This document shows, piece after piece, positions 1 to 12,000 of a stretch of 64,000 bases of DNA. The translations under genes and the position numbers were made by a program. The notes beneath the pieces are model-generated. The model was not told the DNA's origin. It saw only the letters and a list, made by a program, of their open reading frames with translations, and did not search any database. Every line of letters starts with the position of its first letter. The first letter of the stretch is position 1. Source of the stretch: Erythrobacter ani (GTDB taxonomy: Bacteria > Pseudomonadota > Alphaproteobacteria > Sphingomonadales > Sphingomonadaceae); the NCBI RefSeq assembly GCF_019204025.1, contig NZ_JAGSPB010000002.1, positions 620,001 to 684,000 on the forward strand. The letters run 5' to 3'.

Positions 1-65
1 GTGAGGTTAGCTGCGCTTGCGCCCTAAAAAGTCGGCGAAATCCGACGAGCAAGGACGGCAAAGCG
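1..65 (+). other. Leader upstream of the giant adhesin gene
   Basis: This is the short stretch before the adhesin start codon. An AAGGA-like ribosome-binding sequence (about 51-55) lies roughly ten bases ahead of the ATG at 66. No promoter can be assigned because the window begins here, and any promoter or c-di-GMP-responsive site for the operon would lie to the left of the window. Confidence 0.4.
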
Positions 66-3000
66 ATGAAACTCGAAAACGACGCCAATCAGGACCGCAC
101 GGAAGATTTCGTAACCGATTCCGTAAGCGAGCCGAGCGAGATTGTTTTGCCGGCCCAGGACAACATCATCACTTTGCCGCCTGGCGCGTCGCTTGAAGAT
201 CTGTCGGTCGAGGGACGTGACCTCGTCATCACATTGGCCGACGGTTCGCGGATCGTCATTCCTGACGGGGCCGTGTTTGTGCCCCAGATCGTTGTCGAAG
301 GCGTCGCCGTACCGCCTCAGACTGTCGCTCAACTTCTCACCGGCAACGAGCCTGAGCCTGCCGCCGGTGCCACCCAAAGTTCGGGTGGCAACTTCGCTGG
401 CGACGAGGGTGAGATCCAGCCTGCATTCGATATCGGCGATCTACTGCCGTTCACCGAATTGGAATTCCCGGAAGATCCGGAAGAAGAAATTCTGCCTTTC
501 GGTGACGATCAGCCGGAAGTCGTAATCGAAACCATCGACAATCCGATTGGCGTTCCGAACGCTGTCGCCACCGTCGGAGAAGACGGTTTGCCTGCTCGCG
601 GCGACGAGCCGGAAGGTACCCAGGCCGAAACCGACAATGAAAGCACGAGCGGCACCATTGTCGTCGATGCGCTCGACGGCATTTCCGCAATTCTCATCAA
701 TGGCATCGAGCTGACCGGTCCGGGCCAGGTGATCACCACGCCCCTGGGCGAGCTGACCATCACGGGCCTCGATCTGGTTTCGGGCGAAGTGACGTTCACG
801 TACACGCTCTCCGACAACACGACCGATGCGGTGTCGGACGTCTTCCAGGTTACTGCGATCGACACCAACGACGATGCGGGCGAAGCGACCCTCACCATTA
901 ACATTACCGATGATGGTCCCATCGCCGCCGATGATTTTAATATAGTACCGGCGGGCACTCACGATCCGATCACCGGCGATGTGCTGGTCAACGACGTATC
1001 AGGCGCTGACGGTTACGCTGAAAACGGCCCGGTTCAGGGATTCAGCAACGCGAATGGCACAGCCGAACCCGGCGAAACCCTGCAGGGTGAATACGGCACG
1101 CTGACGCTGAATGCGGATGGCAGCTACACCTATGTTCGCGACTTTAACACGCCGGGCGGGGTCGAAGATTCCTTCGAATATACGATCGTCGATCAGGACG
1201 GCAGCACCTCGACAGCAACGCTTCTGATCGAGATCGGCGATGCGCCAGGCGTCATCACCAGTGTTCCACGCACCGGCGCGGGAACTGTGGTTGAGGAAGG
1301 CGCGCTTGCGCCGCGCGGGGAAGAACCCGTCGGATCGGGCGAAATCGCCGACGGCATCGCGGACAACAACAGCGATCCCAACGAAAACACGGCCGGAGTA
1401 ATCGAGTTCTCATCGCCAGACGGACTTGGCTCCGTCACGCTGAATGGCGTCGAAATCACTCCGGGCACTCTGCCCCAGACTGTGATCGACGACGGCACAG
1501 GCACTCTTGTGGTGACCGACCTGACTTACGAACCCGTGACCGGCCTCGGCACGATCACGTACGACTATACTCTCGCCGATAACACGGACGGCGACGACAC
1601 CTCGGTTGAGATCGATATCGTCGTCACGGATCTGGATGGCGACGAGGCGGAAGACACTCTCGTAATCAGTATCATTGATGACGAACCGGAAGCTGTGGAT
1701 GACACGGAGGATCAGGTTGGCGAAGACAGCCCGATCACCGTCAGCGTTCTCGATAACGATGTTGTTGGCGCGGATGATGTCCAGAATGGCGACGTCGCCT
1801 TCGTCGACGGAACCCTCAGCGGCACAGGCACGCTCGTCAACAATGGTGACGGCACCTTCACCTACACGCCTGGGCCGGGCGAAGAGGGTGAGGTCACCTT
1901 CGATTATACGATCACCGATGGGGATGGAGACACTTCGACCGCGACAGTGACCTTGGAACTTGAGCCGGATTCCGTCCCGGAAATCGCTGCCGAAGGGGAT
2001 AACCGCGCGGACGAAGCCGGTCTCGCAGCCCGCGGTGACGAGCCGGCAGGTTCAGACGCAGCGAGCGACAGCGAATTCACCTCCGGCCTGATCCTGATCG
2101 ACACCGGAAACGACACTATCGGATCGCTTGAAATAAACGGCGTGGATGTGACCAATGGCGGTACGGTAACGACCCCGAAGGGCGTGCTTACTGTCACGCT
2201 GACTGGAACCGAGTATTCCTATACCTACGAACTCACCGACAACACGCTGACCGACCCGGACAGCGATACTTTTACCGTAACCGTAACCGACAGCGACGGC
2301 GATACGGCCGACACCTCGATCGTGATTGCGATCGTGGATGATACGCCGACTGCGCGGGATGACGCAGGTTCGGTCGCCGCGGGCGAGTTCGACCCGATCG
2401 GCGGCAACGTTCTTACCAACGATACCCAGGGTGCTGACGGCGCTGTCGTCACATCGTATTCGGGTGCTGGCGGTTCCGGTGCGACCGGCGAGACTGTGCA
2501 AGGCCAGTACGGCGTTCTCACAATCGCTGCTGACGGTACCTTCAGCTATACCCGTGACTCAGGCACTCCGGGCGGTGTCAGCGACACCTTCAACTACGTC
2601 ATAACCGATGGCGACGGCGACACGGCCAATGCCGATCTGGTCATTGCGATCGCAGACGGCGAAACCACGCTTGACCTGCCAGTGGCAGGTGAGGGCGGTA
2701 CATCCGTCGACGAAGCAGGTCTTGACGGACCTCCCGCAGGCTCGGCTGCTGCCACGGAAAGCGAAACGACCGAGGGCACTTTCACCTTCTCTGCAGAAGA
2801 CGGCCCGGCAACGGTCTTGATCGATGGCACAGAGGTGAGTTCGGTTGGACAAACCTTCACCGGATCGTTCGGCACGCTTGAAATCATAGCGATCAACGCC
2901 GGTTCGATCACTTACAGCTATACGCTGGAAACCAACACATCAGGCGACAACACTTCGGACAGTTTCGTTGTGCGGGTCGAGGACCAGGACGACGATTTCA

Positions 3001-6000
3001 GCGAGGACACGCTCGAAATCGCGATTGTCGATGATGTTCCCACCGCGATTGCGGACATGGACAGCGTGACCGAGGATGGCCCGCTGATCGCCGATGGCAA
3101 TGTGCTGACCGGCAGCGGCGGCACCGATGGCAACACCAGCGACGGTGTGACTGACGTCGAGGGTGCTGATGGCGCCACTGTCACGGGTGTCGCCGCAGGC
3201 ACCTCGACCACGGACGTGACCGGACAGGTCGGTATCAGCGTAACCGGCACGTACGGCTCGCTGACGATCGGTGCAGATGGCGTTTACAGCTACGTTTTGA
3301 ATAACCAGAATGCTGATGTGCAGGGCCTCGATGAAACCGAGAGCCTCACCGAAACTTTCACCTATACCATCACCGATGGAGACGGCGATCTCTCGACCAC
3401 TACTCTGACGATCAGGATCAATGGCGCGGATGATCCTGTCGTCATCAATGGTCTCGACGGGCAAGGTTCGGAAGAGACGCTTTTCGAAAGCGATTTGCCG
3501 GACGGCACTGAATCCGATCCCAATGCTCTGGTTCAGACGGGCACCTTCGAAATCACAAGTCAGGATGGCCTTTCGACTTTGACCGTCGGCGGCAAAACTG
3601 TGTTCGATGCAGCTGGCACCACCGTTTTTCCCGTGGAGATCGATGATCCGGTTTATGGCGAGCTCGTCATCACAGGTGTCTCGACGACCACGGACGCGGC
3701 TGGCGATGTCGTCAGCGCGACAGTTAGCTATACCTATACCCTGCAAGACAACTCGCTGCTGCACACCAACGGTAACGATGGCTCGTTCACGGACAGCTTT
3801 GCGGTCGTTGCGACGGATACCGATAGTTCCACGGCGACCGATAATCTGGACATCACCATTGTCGACGACGCGCCGATTGCGACCGACAACTCCAACACGG
3901 TCGACGAAGGCGCCACGATCGGCGGAAACCTGCTTTCCGATAATGATGGCGATGGCGTCGATGAAGCCGGTGCGGATGGCTTTGGCGCTGCCGGTGCGGT
4001 GATCCAGATCACCAGCGTCAACGACACAATCACGCAAACAACCGTCAATTCCGACGGCGACCTGGTTATAACCACGGATCTCGGGATACTGACGGTGGAT
4101 GCGCAAACCGGCGCATACACATATGAATCGATTGCCGATCGCACGAATGTCGATGTGGCAGATGTCTTTACCTACACGATTGTCGATGCGGACGGTGACA
4201 GGGCCGAGGCCACTCTCACGATCGATGTCGTGAATGCTCCGGGCGAGGTTTCCGACAACGATATCAACGTGAATGAAGCCGGACTTCTGGAGGGCAGCGA
4301 TCCGCTTTCCGGCAGCGAAATCGACCCGGATGGGCAGATTTCGGTTATCGGTGCCACGGGCACACTGGTGTTTTCCCTCGATGACCCGAATACGGTTCCT
4401 GGGCCAGGCGCAAACGAGGTTCAGATCACGGGCCAGTACGGTATCCTGATCCTCAACACCGAAACTGGTGCTTACAGGTACACGCTCGGCGAAGCGTTCA
4501 CGGATGCGGTCGATGAAAACGGCCCGAATGTCGTGAATGCTGCCGAAAGCTTCAGCTACGAAGTGCGCGATACCAATGGCGCTCTGATCGGCGACGGTTC
4601 GATTGACGTGAACATCACCGACGATGTCCCGACAGCTACCGATCAGGCTGGCATCAATGTCGCAGAGGACGCTGCGACCGCGATCAGCGGCAATGTTCTG
4701 ACCGACGGCGTCGATGACACCCTGGGCGCCGACGGTGCGACCGTTACTGCTATCACCATCGACGGAAACGAAACGCTCGTCCCGCAGACGCCTGGATCCG
4801 TAGCGACGGTGAACACGGCGAATGGCACCTACACAATTGACCAGCTCGGCAACTGGACCTTCGATCCCAATCCAAATCTCGATCAGTCTCTTGGTCCGAT
4901 CGACGCTTCGTTCAGCTACACGCTGACTGATGGCGACGGGGATTTCGACACCGCCGATCAGCCGATCTTCATTACGGACGGCGCCGATCCTTCGGCTGGG
5001 CCAGACATTTCATTGACAGTCGACGATCAGAACCTTCCGGACGGGTCGACGCCTGGTTCCGTCACCAGCAGCGACACAATCGTCTTCACGGAAGGCTCCG
5101 ACGATATTGTTTCGATCGCCTTCGGCGGGATCACAGGTCTTGACGGCGATCTCGATTGGGTGCGGGTCAGCGACACGCAAATCACGGGGTCGGACAGCGG
5201 TAGACTGGTGGTCACGTTGGATCTTTCGGTCATTGACACAACGGCAACCGTCACGGCCACGCTGAACGACAATTACGACGATCATCCGACGATCGACGTC
5301 GATGACCTTGCGAATCTCGGCTCTGTCGATGTCATCGCGACTGACACGGATGGTAGCACGGCTGACGCAACGGTCGATCTGGCAATCTCGGACGATCTGC
5401 CGACCATTACCGCCAGCGCACCCGCGGCAGGTGCGTTGACGGTCGATGAGACCGTTCTCGGAACAGATGCGACCGCTCAGTTCGCCGGTCTCTTCACATC
5501 GGATGCGAATGCCGATGGCCCTGGATCCGTCGGCGGCTACACGTTGGGCGTGAATGCGGGCTCGACCGGTCTGGTCGACACCGCAACAAACCAAGCGGTT
5601 GTTCTCTCGGTAAACAATGGCGTCGTCGAAGGACGTACCGATGGCACAGGTGCGCTTGTCTTCACCGTTTCTGTAAACGCCGCGACCGGCGCAGTGACGC
5701 TCGATCAGCAACGCGCCGTCAAACATGGCGACACGAATCAGGACAACGAGCCGACCGGCCTCGCCGCGGCAAACCTGATCACACTTAGCGCGACGATCAC
5801 AGACAGCGATGGCGACACGGCAACTGCAACAGCCAACATTGCGGGCGGTATCACCTTCCTCGACGATGGTCCTGCGCTCAGCAATGTAGCGCTGGGCAGC
5901 TCCGTGACCGTGGATGAAACCGATGGCCTGACCACGAGCGCTACTTCAACAGCTTCGATCCTTAACTTCACGGCCGATTTTGGTGAAGATGGCCCTAACG

Positions 6001-9000
6001 GGACTGAGTTTTCGCTTTCGGTTATTGATGCGGCTAGCGGTCTTGCAACGGCGGTCGGGGATTATCCGATCACGCTTGTTGCGACCAGCGCGACCCTCAT
6101 CACCGGCGTCTTCGACGATGGCAACGGTGATCAGCCAGCCTTTACGGTCTCGATCGACGGGGATGGCAAGATCACTCTCACGCAGATTGTCGCACTCGAG
6201 CATCTCATCGATGGCGACGATTCCAATGGTGAACACAACGATCCGCTCAATCTCGACGGCAAGATCTCGGCCACCGTCACAATCAAGGACGGTGACGGCG
6301 ATACCGACAGCGCGACTGTCGCAATCGGAGGAGCGCTCACGTTCCTCGATGATGGCCCATCGGTAAGTCTGTCGGGTATCAACGACAGCCTTTCGGTAAG
6401 CGATGCGGATTTTGGCGCGGATGCCGACACGAACTTCGCCGACAACTTCATCTTCAATGCAGGTGAAGATGGCGAGGCCGGCACGAGCTTCGCGCTCGAA
6501 ACGACCAATGGAAGCGATTCGGGACTGATCGACACGCTGTCCGGCAACAGCGTGTTCCTCTTCCTCGAAGCGGGTGTCGTGGTCGGCCGCGAAGGCACCG
6601 ATGCGACCGCAGCTGCGTCGGGCGCCGAGGTGTTCACCGTAACGGTCGACAGTACGGGCAAGGTTGTGCTCGACCAGAGCCGTGCCATTGATCACGACCT
6701 CAGCACCGGCAGCAACGGGGTCAGCGTTTCGCTGGCATCGGACGGTCTTGTCAAACTGATCGGCACTGTAACGGACAACGATGGCGATACCGCGAGCACT
6801 ACGCTCGATATCGGTTCGAACCTGACTTTCACGGACGACGTCCCAGCCACAGGTCCAAACAATTTCGTGCGTCTTGACGACGATGCGCTTGGCGGAAATC
6901 CGGGCGGACTGAACGACAATGTTGATGCTCAGTTCACCACGGGCACGCTCAATCACGATTTCGGCAATGACGGTGGGACGATTGCGTTCTCGACCGCCGG
7001 TTCGCCAAACGGGTTCCGCTACATCGCATCGGGCGACGACATCATCGTCGAGCAGGAGCAGGGCGCTAATAACTTTGTGAAGGTTCTGACGGTCACGCTC
7101 GATCCGAACAATGGTGACTACACCGTGACGCAGAATGCCAATATCTGGCATTTCCCGGGCGATACCGAAAACAACCTCCTGTTCCCGATCGCTTACACAG
7201 TGACCGATGGTGACACGGATATTGCGACCGGATCGCTCGTCATCAACGTCGATGACGATACTCCGGTGGCGACCGACGATGGCATCCTCGCAAGCGCCGA
7301 CGACAATGCGAGCGGAGCGAATATCGGTAATGTCACCGACATAACCGGTAATGACAGCTACGGCGCGGACGGTGTCGGCACACCAGCGATCACCATCGCG
7401 ACCGGAAGCCTCGGCGGAACCGTCACGATCGATGGTGGCGGCAACCTGCTCTACACTTCGGCAACGAACATCACTGCGCCCTTTGCAGACGCTGTGGAAA
7501 GCTTCACCTACACCATCACCGATGGCGACGGTGACACAACCACTGCCATCTTCCAGGTCCGCATTACGGATGAAGGCCCGTCGATCAACGCCGATGCAGC
7601 GACATTTGTCGTCGACGAAGAAGGCCTGGGCGGGATCGCTGGTAATGGCGACAGCACTGGCGACGTCGCCGGGGAAGCGACCGTGCAGACAGGCAATCTT
7701 GCAGGGATCGATTTTGGTGCCGATGGCCCAGGTTCAATCACTCTGACGGCGGGCGCCGACACTGGACTGACTACCCTCGCTGGGAATCCGGTCGAGACTG
7801 TCTGGGATGCGACCACTCTGACGCTGACCGGCCAGGATTCCTTGACCGGTGCGGATGTCTTCACTCTCGTGATCACGGACGTCAACACTGGCGCCTACAC
7901 CTTCACCCTGCTTGCTCCGGTCGATCACCCTGATGGCGCCAGCGAGGACGACCAGTCGCTCTCAGTCGGCGTGGTCGTAAGCGACGCCGAAGGTGATACG
8001 GCCAATGGCACGATCAGCATCACGATCGACGATGACAGCCCTGTTGCCGCGATCAGCGCCGCAGGCCTGAGCGTCTCCCATGACGAAACCCCCGGCCTCG
8101 ATGGCGACGCGCAGGACGTAAGCGGTCCGATTGCGGCCTTCGCTGGCGTAACGAACACCGGAAATGATCCGGATGTGCCCGGCGACGTCATCGGCTACGC
8201 CCAAGACATCAACGGATTGGCCTTCACCGGCACCAATTTTGGAGCAGACGGCCCCGGTAATGCAGAGTTTGCACTCGACGTGTCGAGCGCAGGCGTAGAC
8301 TCAGGTCTGAACACCACTGATGGCACCGACATCGTCCTTTACAAGGAGGGCGACGTGGTTGTTGGCCGCGTGGGTAATCAGTCCGGCGAGGCAGCTTTCG
8401 CTGTCGCCGTGAACAGTGCCACTGGCACGGTCAGCCTGGTGCAATACCTATCCGTCCAGCACCCGGTCGGTGGCACGTCCAGCCCGGACGAATCTGTCTC
8501 GATCGCAAGCGGTGCGCTGATCGCATCGGTCACCGCAACGGATGCTGATGGCGACAGCTCGACTGCCTCGACGGCAATCGGAAGTCTGATCTCGTTCCAG
8601 GACGACGCCCCGTCATTCACGGCGCCGATCGATGACGAAATGGTCGCGAACGACGCTGACGCAGCGACGCTTGTGGGGTCGCTGAACGTCGATTTCGGAG
8701 CGGATGGACCCGGGACAGTGCAGTCTATCTCGGCTGACGTGACAGGGCTCACGGTTGGCGGCCAGCCGCTCGTGACTTCGCAAAACGGCAATGTGCTGAC
8801 TGCTTTCGTCGACAATGACGGCAGCGGAACGCTGAACGCCGGTGATACAGAGGTCTTCACGATCACAGTGGATCCTGAAGCGGGAACGTCTGGCGAATAC
8901 GAATTCGATCTCATCGTGCCTCTCGACGGTGAAGTGACCGTCGTGGACATCGAAAACGATGGCGCATTCGGGACCGGTCCGACGGAAAGTGTGATCGTTT

Positions 9001-12000
9001 CACAAGATAGCACCGGCAGCGATCTCGTTTTCGTTACCGGCTGGCAACCCGTCGGCAATGGAGGGTTTTTTACTCCCGCCGAACTAGCAGCGTGGAAAGC
9101 TGGCGGCATTCCTGACGTCGATCAGCTTCCAGACGTAAATGGATCGACTGCGGGCTTCGGCATTGGAAGCAACAATTTCGATGACGGCCAGTTCATGCGC
9201 TTCGATCTCGGCGCGCTGGACGATTACGATGGCCCCGGTGATTACAATCCGATCGGCGGTACGAACCTGCTGAACGCGACCTTCATCACCTTCTCGATGA
9301 AGAATTTCGGCCAGGGCGACAATATCGAATATGTCGCACACTTTACGGATGGCACGACCCAGTCGATCACCAAGATCGCTGTTGGCAACAATTCCACCGA
9401 AACGGTCACGATCAACGCACCTCCGGGCGAATTCGTCGCCTTCGTCGATGTCTACAGTGTCGAAGGAACTGTTAAGCTTAATATCGCTGAAATCGGGGTG
9501 ACGGAAACCAATGTCGATTTCGATCTCCCGGTTTCGATCACTCTCGCCGATGGCGATGGCGATACCGTAGCCGACGACTTCGTAATCAACGTGGTTGATG
9601 ACGCCCCTGATGCGCAGGACGATCTCACTGCCACGACAGTCGTCGACCAGGACATCAACGCCGCGTTCGTTCTTGATTTCAGCGGCTCGCTCAATTCGGA
9701 CGAGCTCAACCTCCAGCTCGAAGCGGTCAAAGATGCAGCGTTCCAGCTGTTTGAAAACACGACCGGGGATGTCACGGTTAGCCTGATTACATTCTCGGGC
9801 GATCAGTTCGGAGTGGCGGATGCGATTGCACAAGGCAATTTCACCGATTTCGCCAGCCTCGCCGCGGTGCTTGACGGCCTCAACAACCAGTTGGGCGGTG
9901 ACCGTGTGCAAGACGCTTTCACCAACTTCAGCGCTGGTATCGACCTGACGATCGACGAATTCGGAGCGGTCATAGCGGCCAATCCGGATGCGAATAACCA
10001 GGTCTTTTTCCTGAGCGACGGCAACCCCAATCGCGATACAGGCACCAACAACGCCCTGAGCGACAGCGTCGCGGCTGAATGGCAAGCTTTCGTGAATGAC
10101 AACGATGTCAATGTGACGTCTGTTGGCGTGGGCGGCGGCATCAGCACCGGTCCTCTCCAGGATGTCGATGTCGATGGCGAAGGTGCACCGGTCCTCGCGG
10201 CCAACTTCACCGATCTCGTCGACACGCTGATCGAGGTAGTTGTTCCGGAAATCTCGGGCAACGTTCTGTCGAACGATGCGCCGGCAGCCAACGGCATCGA
10301 AGTGATCTCGATTACAGTGAACAATGTCGTTTACGCATTTGACGGCGTGGACACGATTACGCTGAGTTCCGGCGGGTCGGTTTCCGGTACAAGCTTTACT
10401 GCAACAACGGCGTTCGGCGGTGAGCTGACATTCGATTTCTCGGATGGAAGCTACACTTACCTGCCGCCTCAAATGTCTGTCGCCGAAATCGAGAATTTCC
10501 AGTATTTCGTGGCCGACAATGACGGCGATACCGACAGCGCGGTTCTGCGCATCGATATCGAAGCCGTGTCCGAGAATAACAATCTGACGCGCAATGATAC
10601 CGTCATTACGAATGATGGTTCGCCGATCTCGATCGACCAGGCGTGGCTGCAGGCCAACGATGATCCCTCGACCACAATTACAGGGATCGGCAGCTTCAAC
10701 GGCGCAGCCAATGTCGCATTGTCTGGTGGAGATGTGATCTTTACCGACGATGCCACCGCTGGCGGCAGCTTCGTTTACACGTCCAATGCCGACAATGCGT
10801 TTGTTACGGTAAACCGTGAGCAAGCTGGCCAAAACCAGCTGGATGGCACAAGTGAGGCCGATATTCTTGTCGGTCGCTCCGGAAACGACACGCTGGTCGG
10901 CGGCGACGGCGGCGATATCCTGGTCGGCAATGGCGGATCGGACCAGTTCTTCCTTCGCGACGGCGATTCACTCGCCGTGGTCGGTGGGTCTGGCGACGCG
11001 GGCACGGTTTCGGGCTTTGACGTTATCGTCGACTTCGATGTCGCGAATGATCGACTGAATTTCGATGGATTGACTGTCCAGGCGATCCAGACTTCGGGTA
11101 TCGACGGGAATGACTCGACGCTGACGATCAATGGCGCGACGATCAAATCGCACTCGGTCGTCAACGGCATCATCCGCTTCGATGACTCCGACACTTTCAG
11201 CAGCGCGCTGAGCTTGTCGGGCGAAGGCAATATCGCTGCGGTCGTCGACTATCTGCAGAACAACGATATCGGCAACGACAACTCAGTCGTCGCGTTCACC
11301 GCTGGTAGCGACACCTATGTCTATTATCAGGATAACGCGGGACCGACGCCGAGCCAGGACTCGCTCGTCCTGTTGCAAGGCGTGACCATCACGAACTTCA
11401 ACACGCTGGTCAGCGGAACCACCATTGACCCGGTCGTTCTGGACCTCGACGGTGACGGAGCAGAATTCCTCGGCCTCGACGCAGGCGTTACCTATGACTT
11501 CGACGGTGACGGTGTTGCCGAGGCCACCAGCTGGGTCGGTGCGGATGATGCAATCCTCGCCTTCGATGCCGATGGAGACGGTCAGGTCACCGACGCTTCC
11601 GAGTTTGTTTTCGGCGGGAACGGCGTGACCGATCTCGAGGCTGTCGCTGAGCGCTTCGACACCAACCAGGACGGCGTGCTGGATGCTTCCGATGCTGCCT
11701 TTGCAGAATTCGGCATTTGGCAGGATGCCGACAGCGACGGCGTGGCTGATGAAGGCGAGTTCACCTCGCTTCTCGATGCCGGCATCACGTCGATCGGACT
11801 CATTTCCGACGGCAAGGAAGGCAACGCATTCGACGGTGATGTCTTCATCAACGGAAAGTCGGTCTTCACCCGTGCCAGCGGACAAGAGGGTGAAGTTGCG
11901 GACGCCACGTTTGTTGCCGAGCGTCAGTCCCGGACGCAGGAACATGCTCTTGCAGCCGCTGCAGCTTCGGCGGTTCTGGTGACGACGGAATATTCGGTCG

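Noticed and set aside
5421..5432. Second Pro-Ala-Ala-Gly in the adhesin (residues 1786-1789)
   Set aside because: It lies inside the repeat body, far from the N-terminal module, and is probably buried in a folded domain. It is kept only as a caution that the PAAG motif alone is not unique.
9084..10832. 582-codon open frame antisense to the adhesin
   Set aside because: It mirrors the biased codon pattern of the adhesin, has Arg/Ile-rich composition without any recognisable domain, and no ribosome-binding site. The same holds for long antisense frames at 2940-4106 and 5946-7151.
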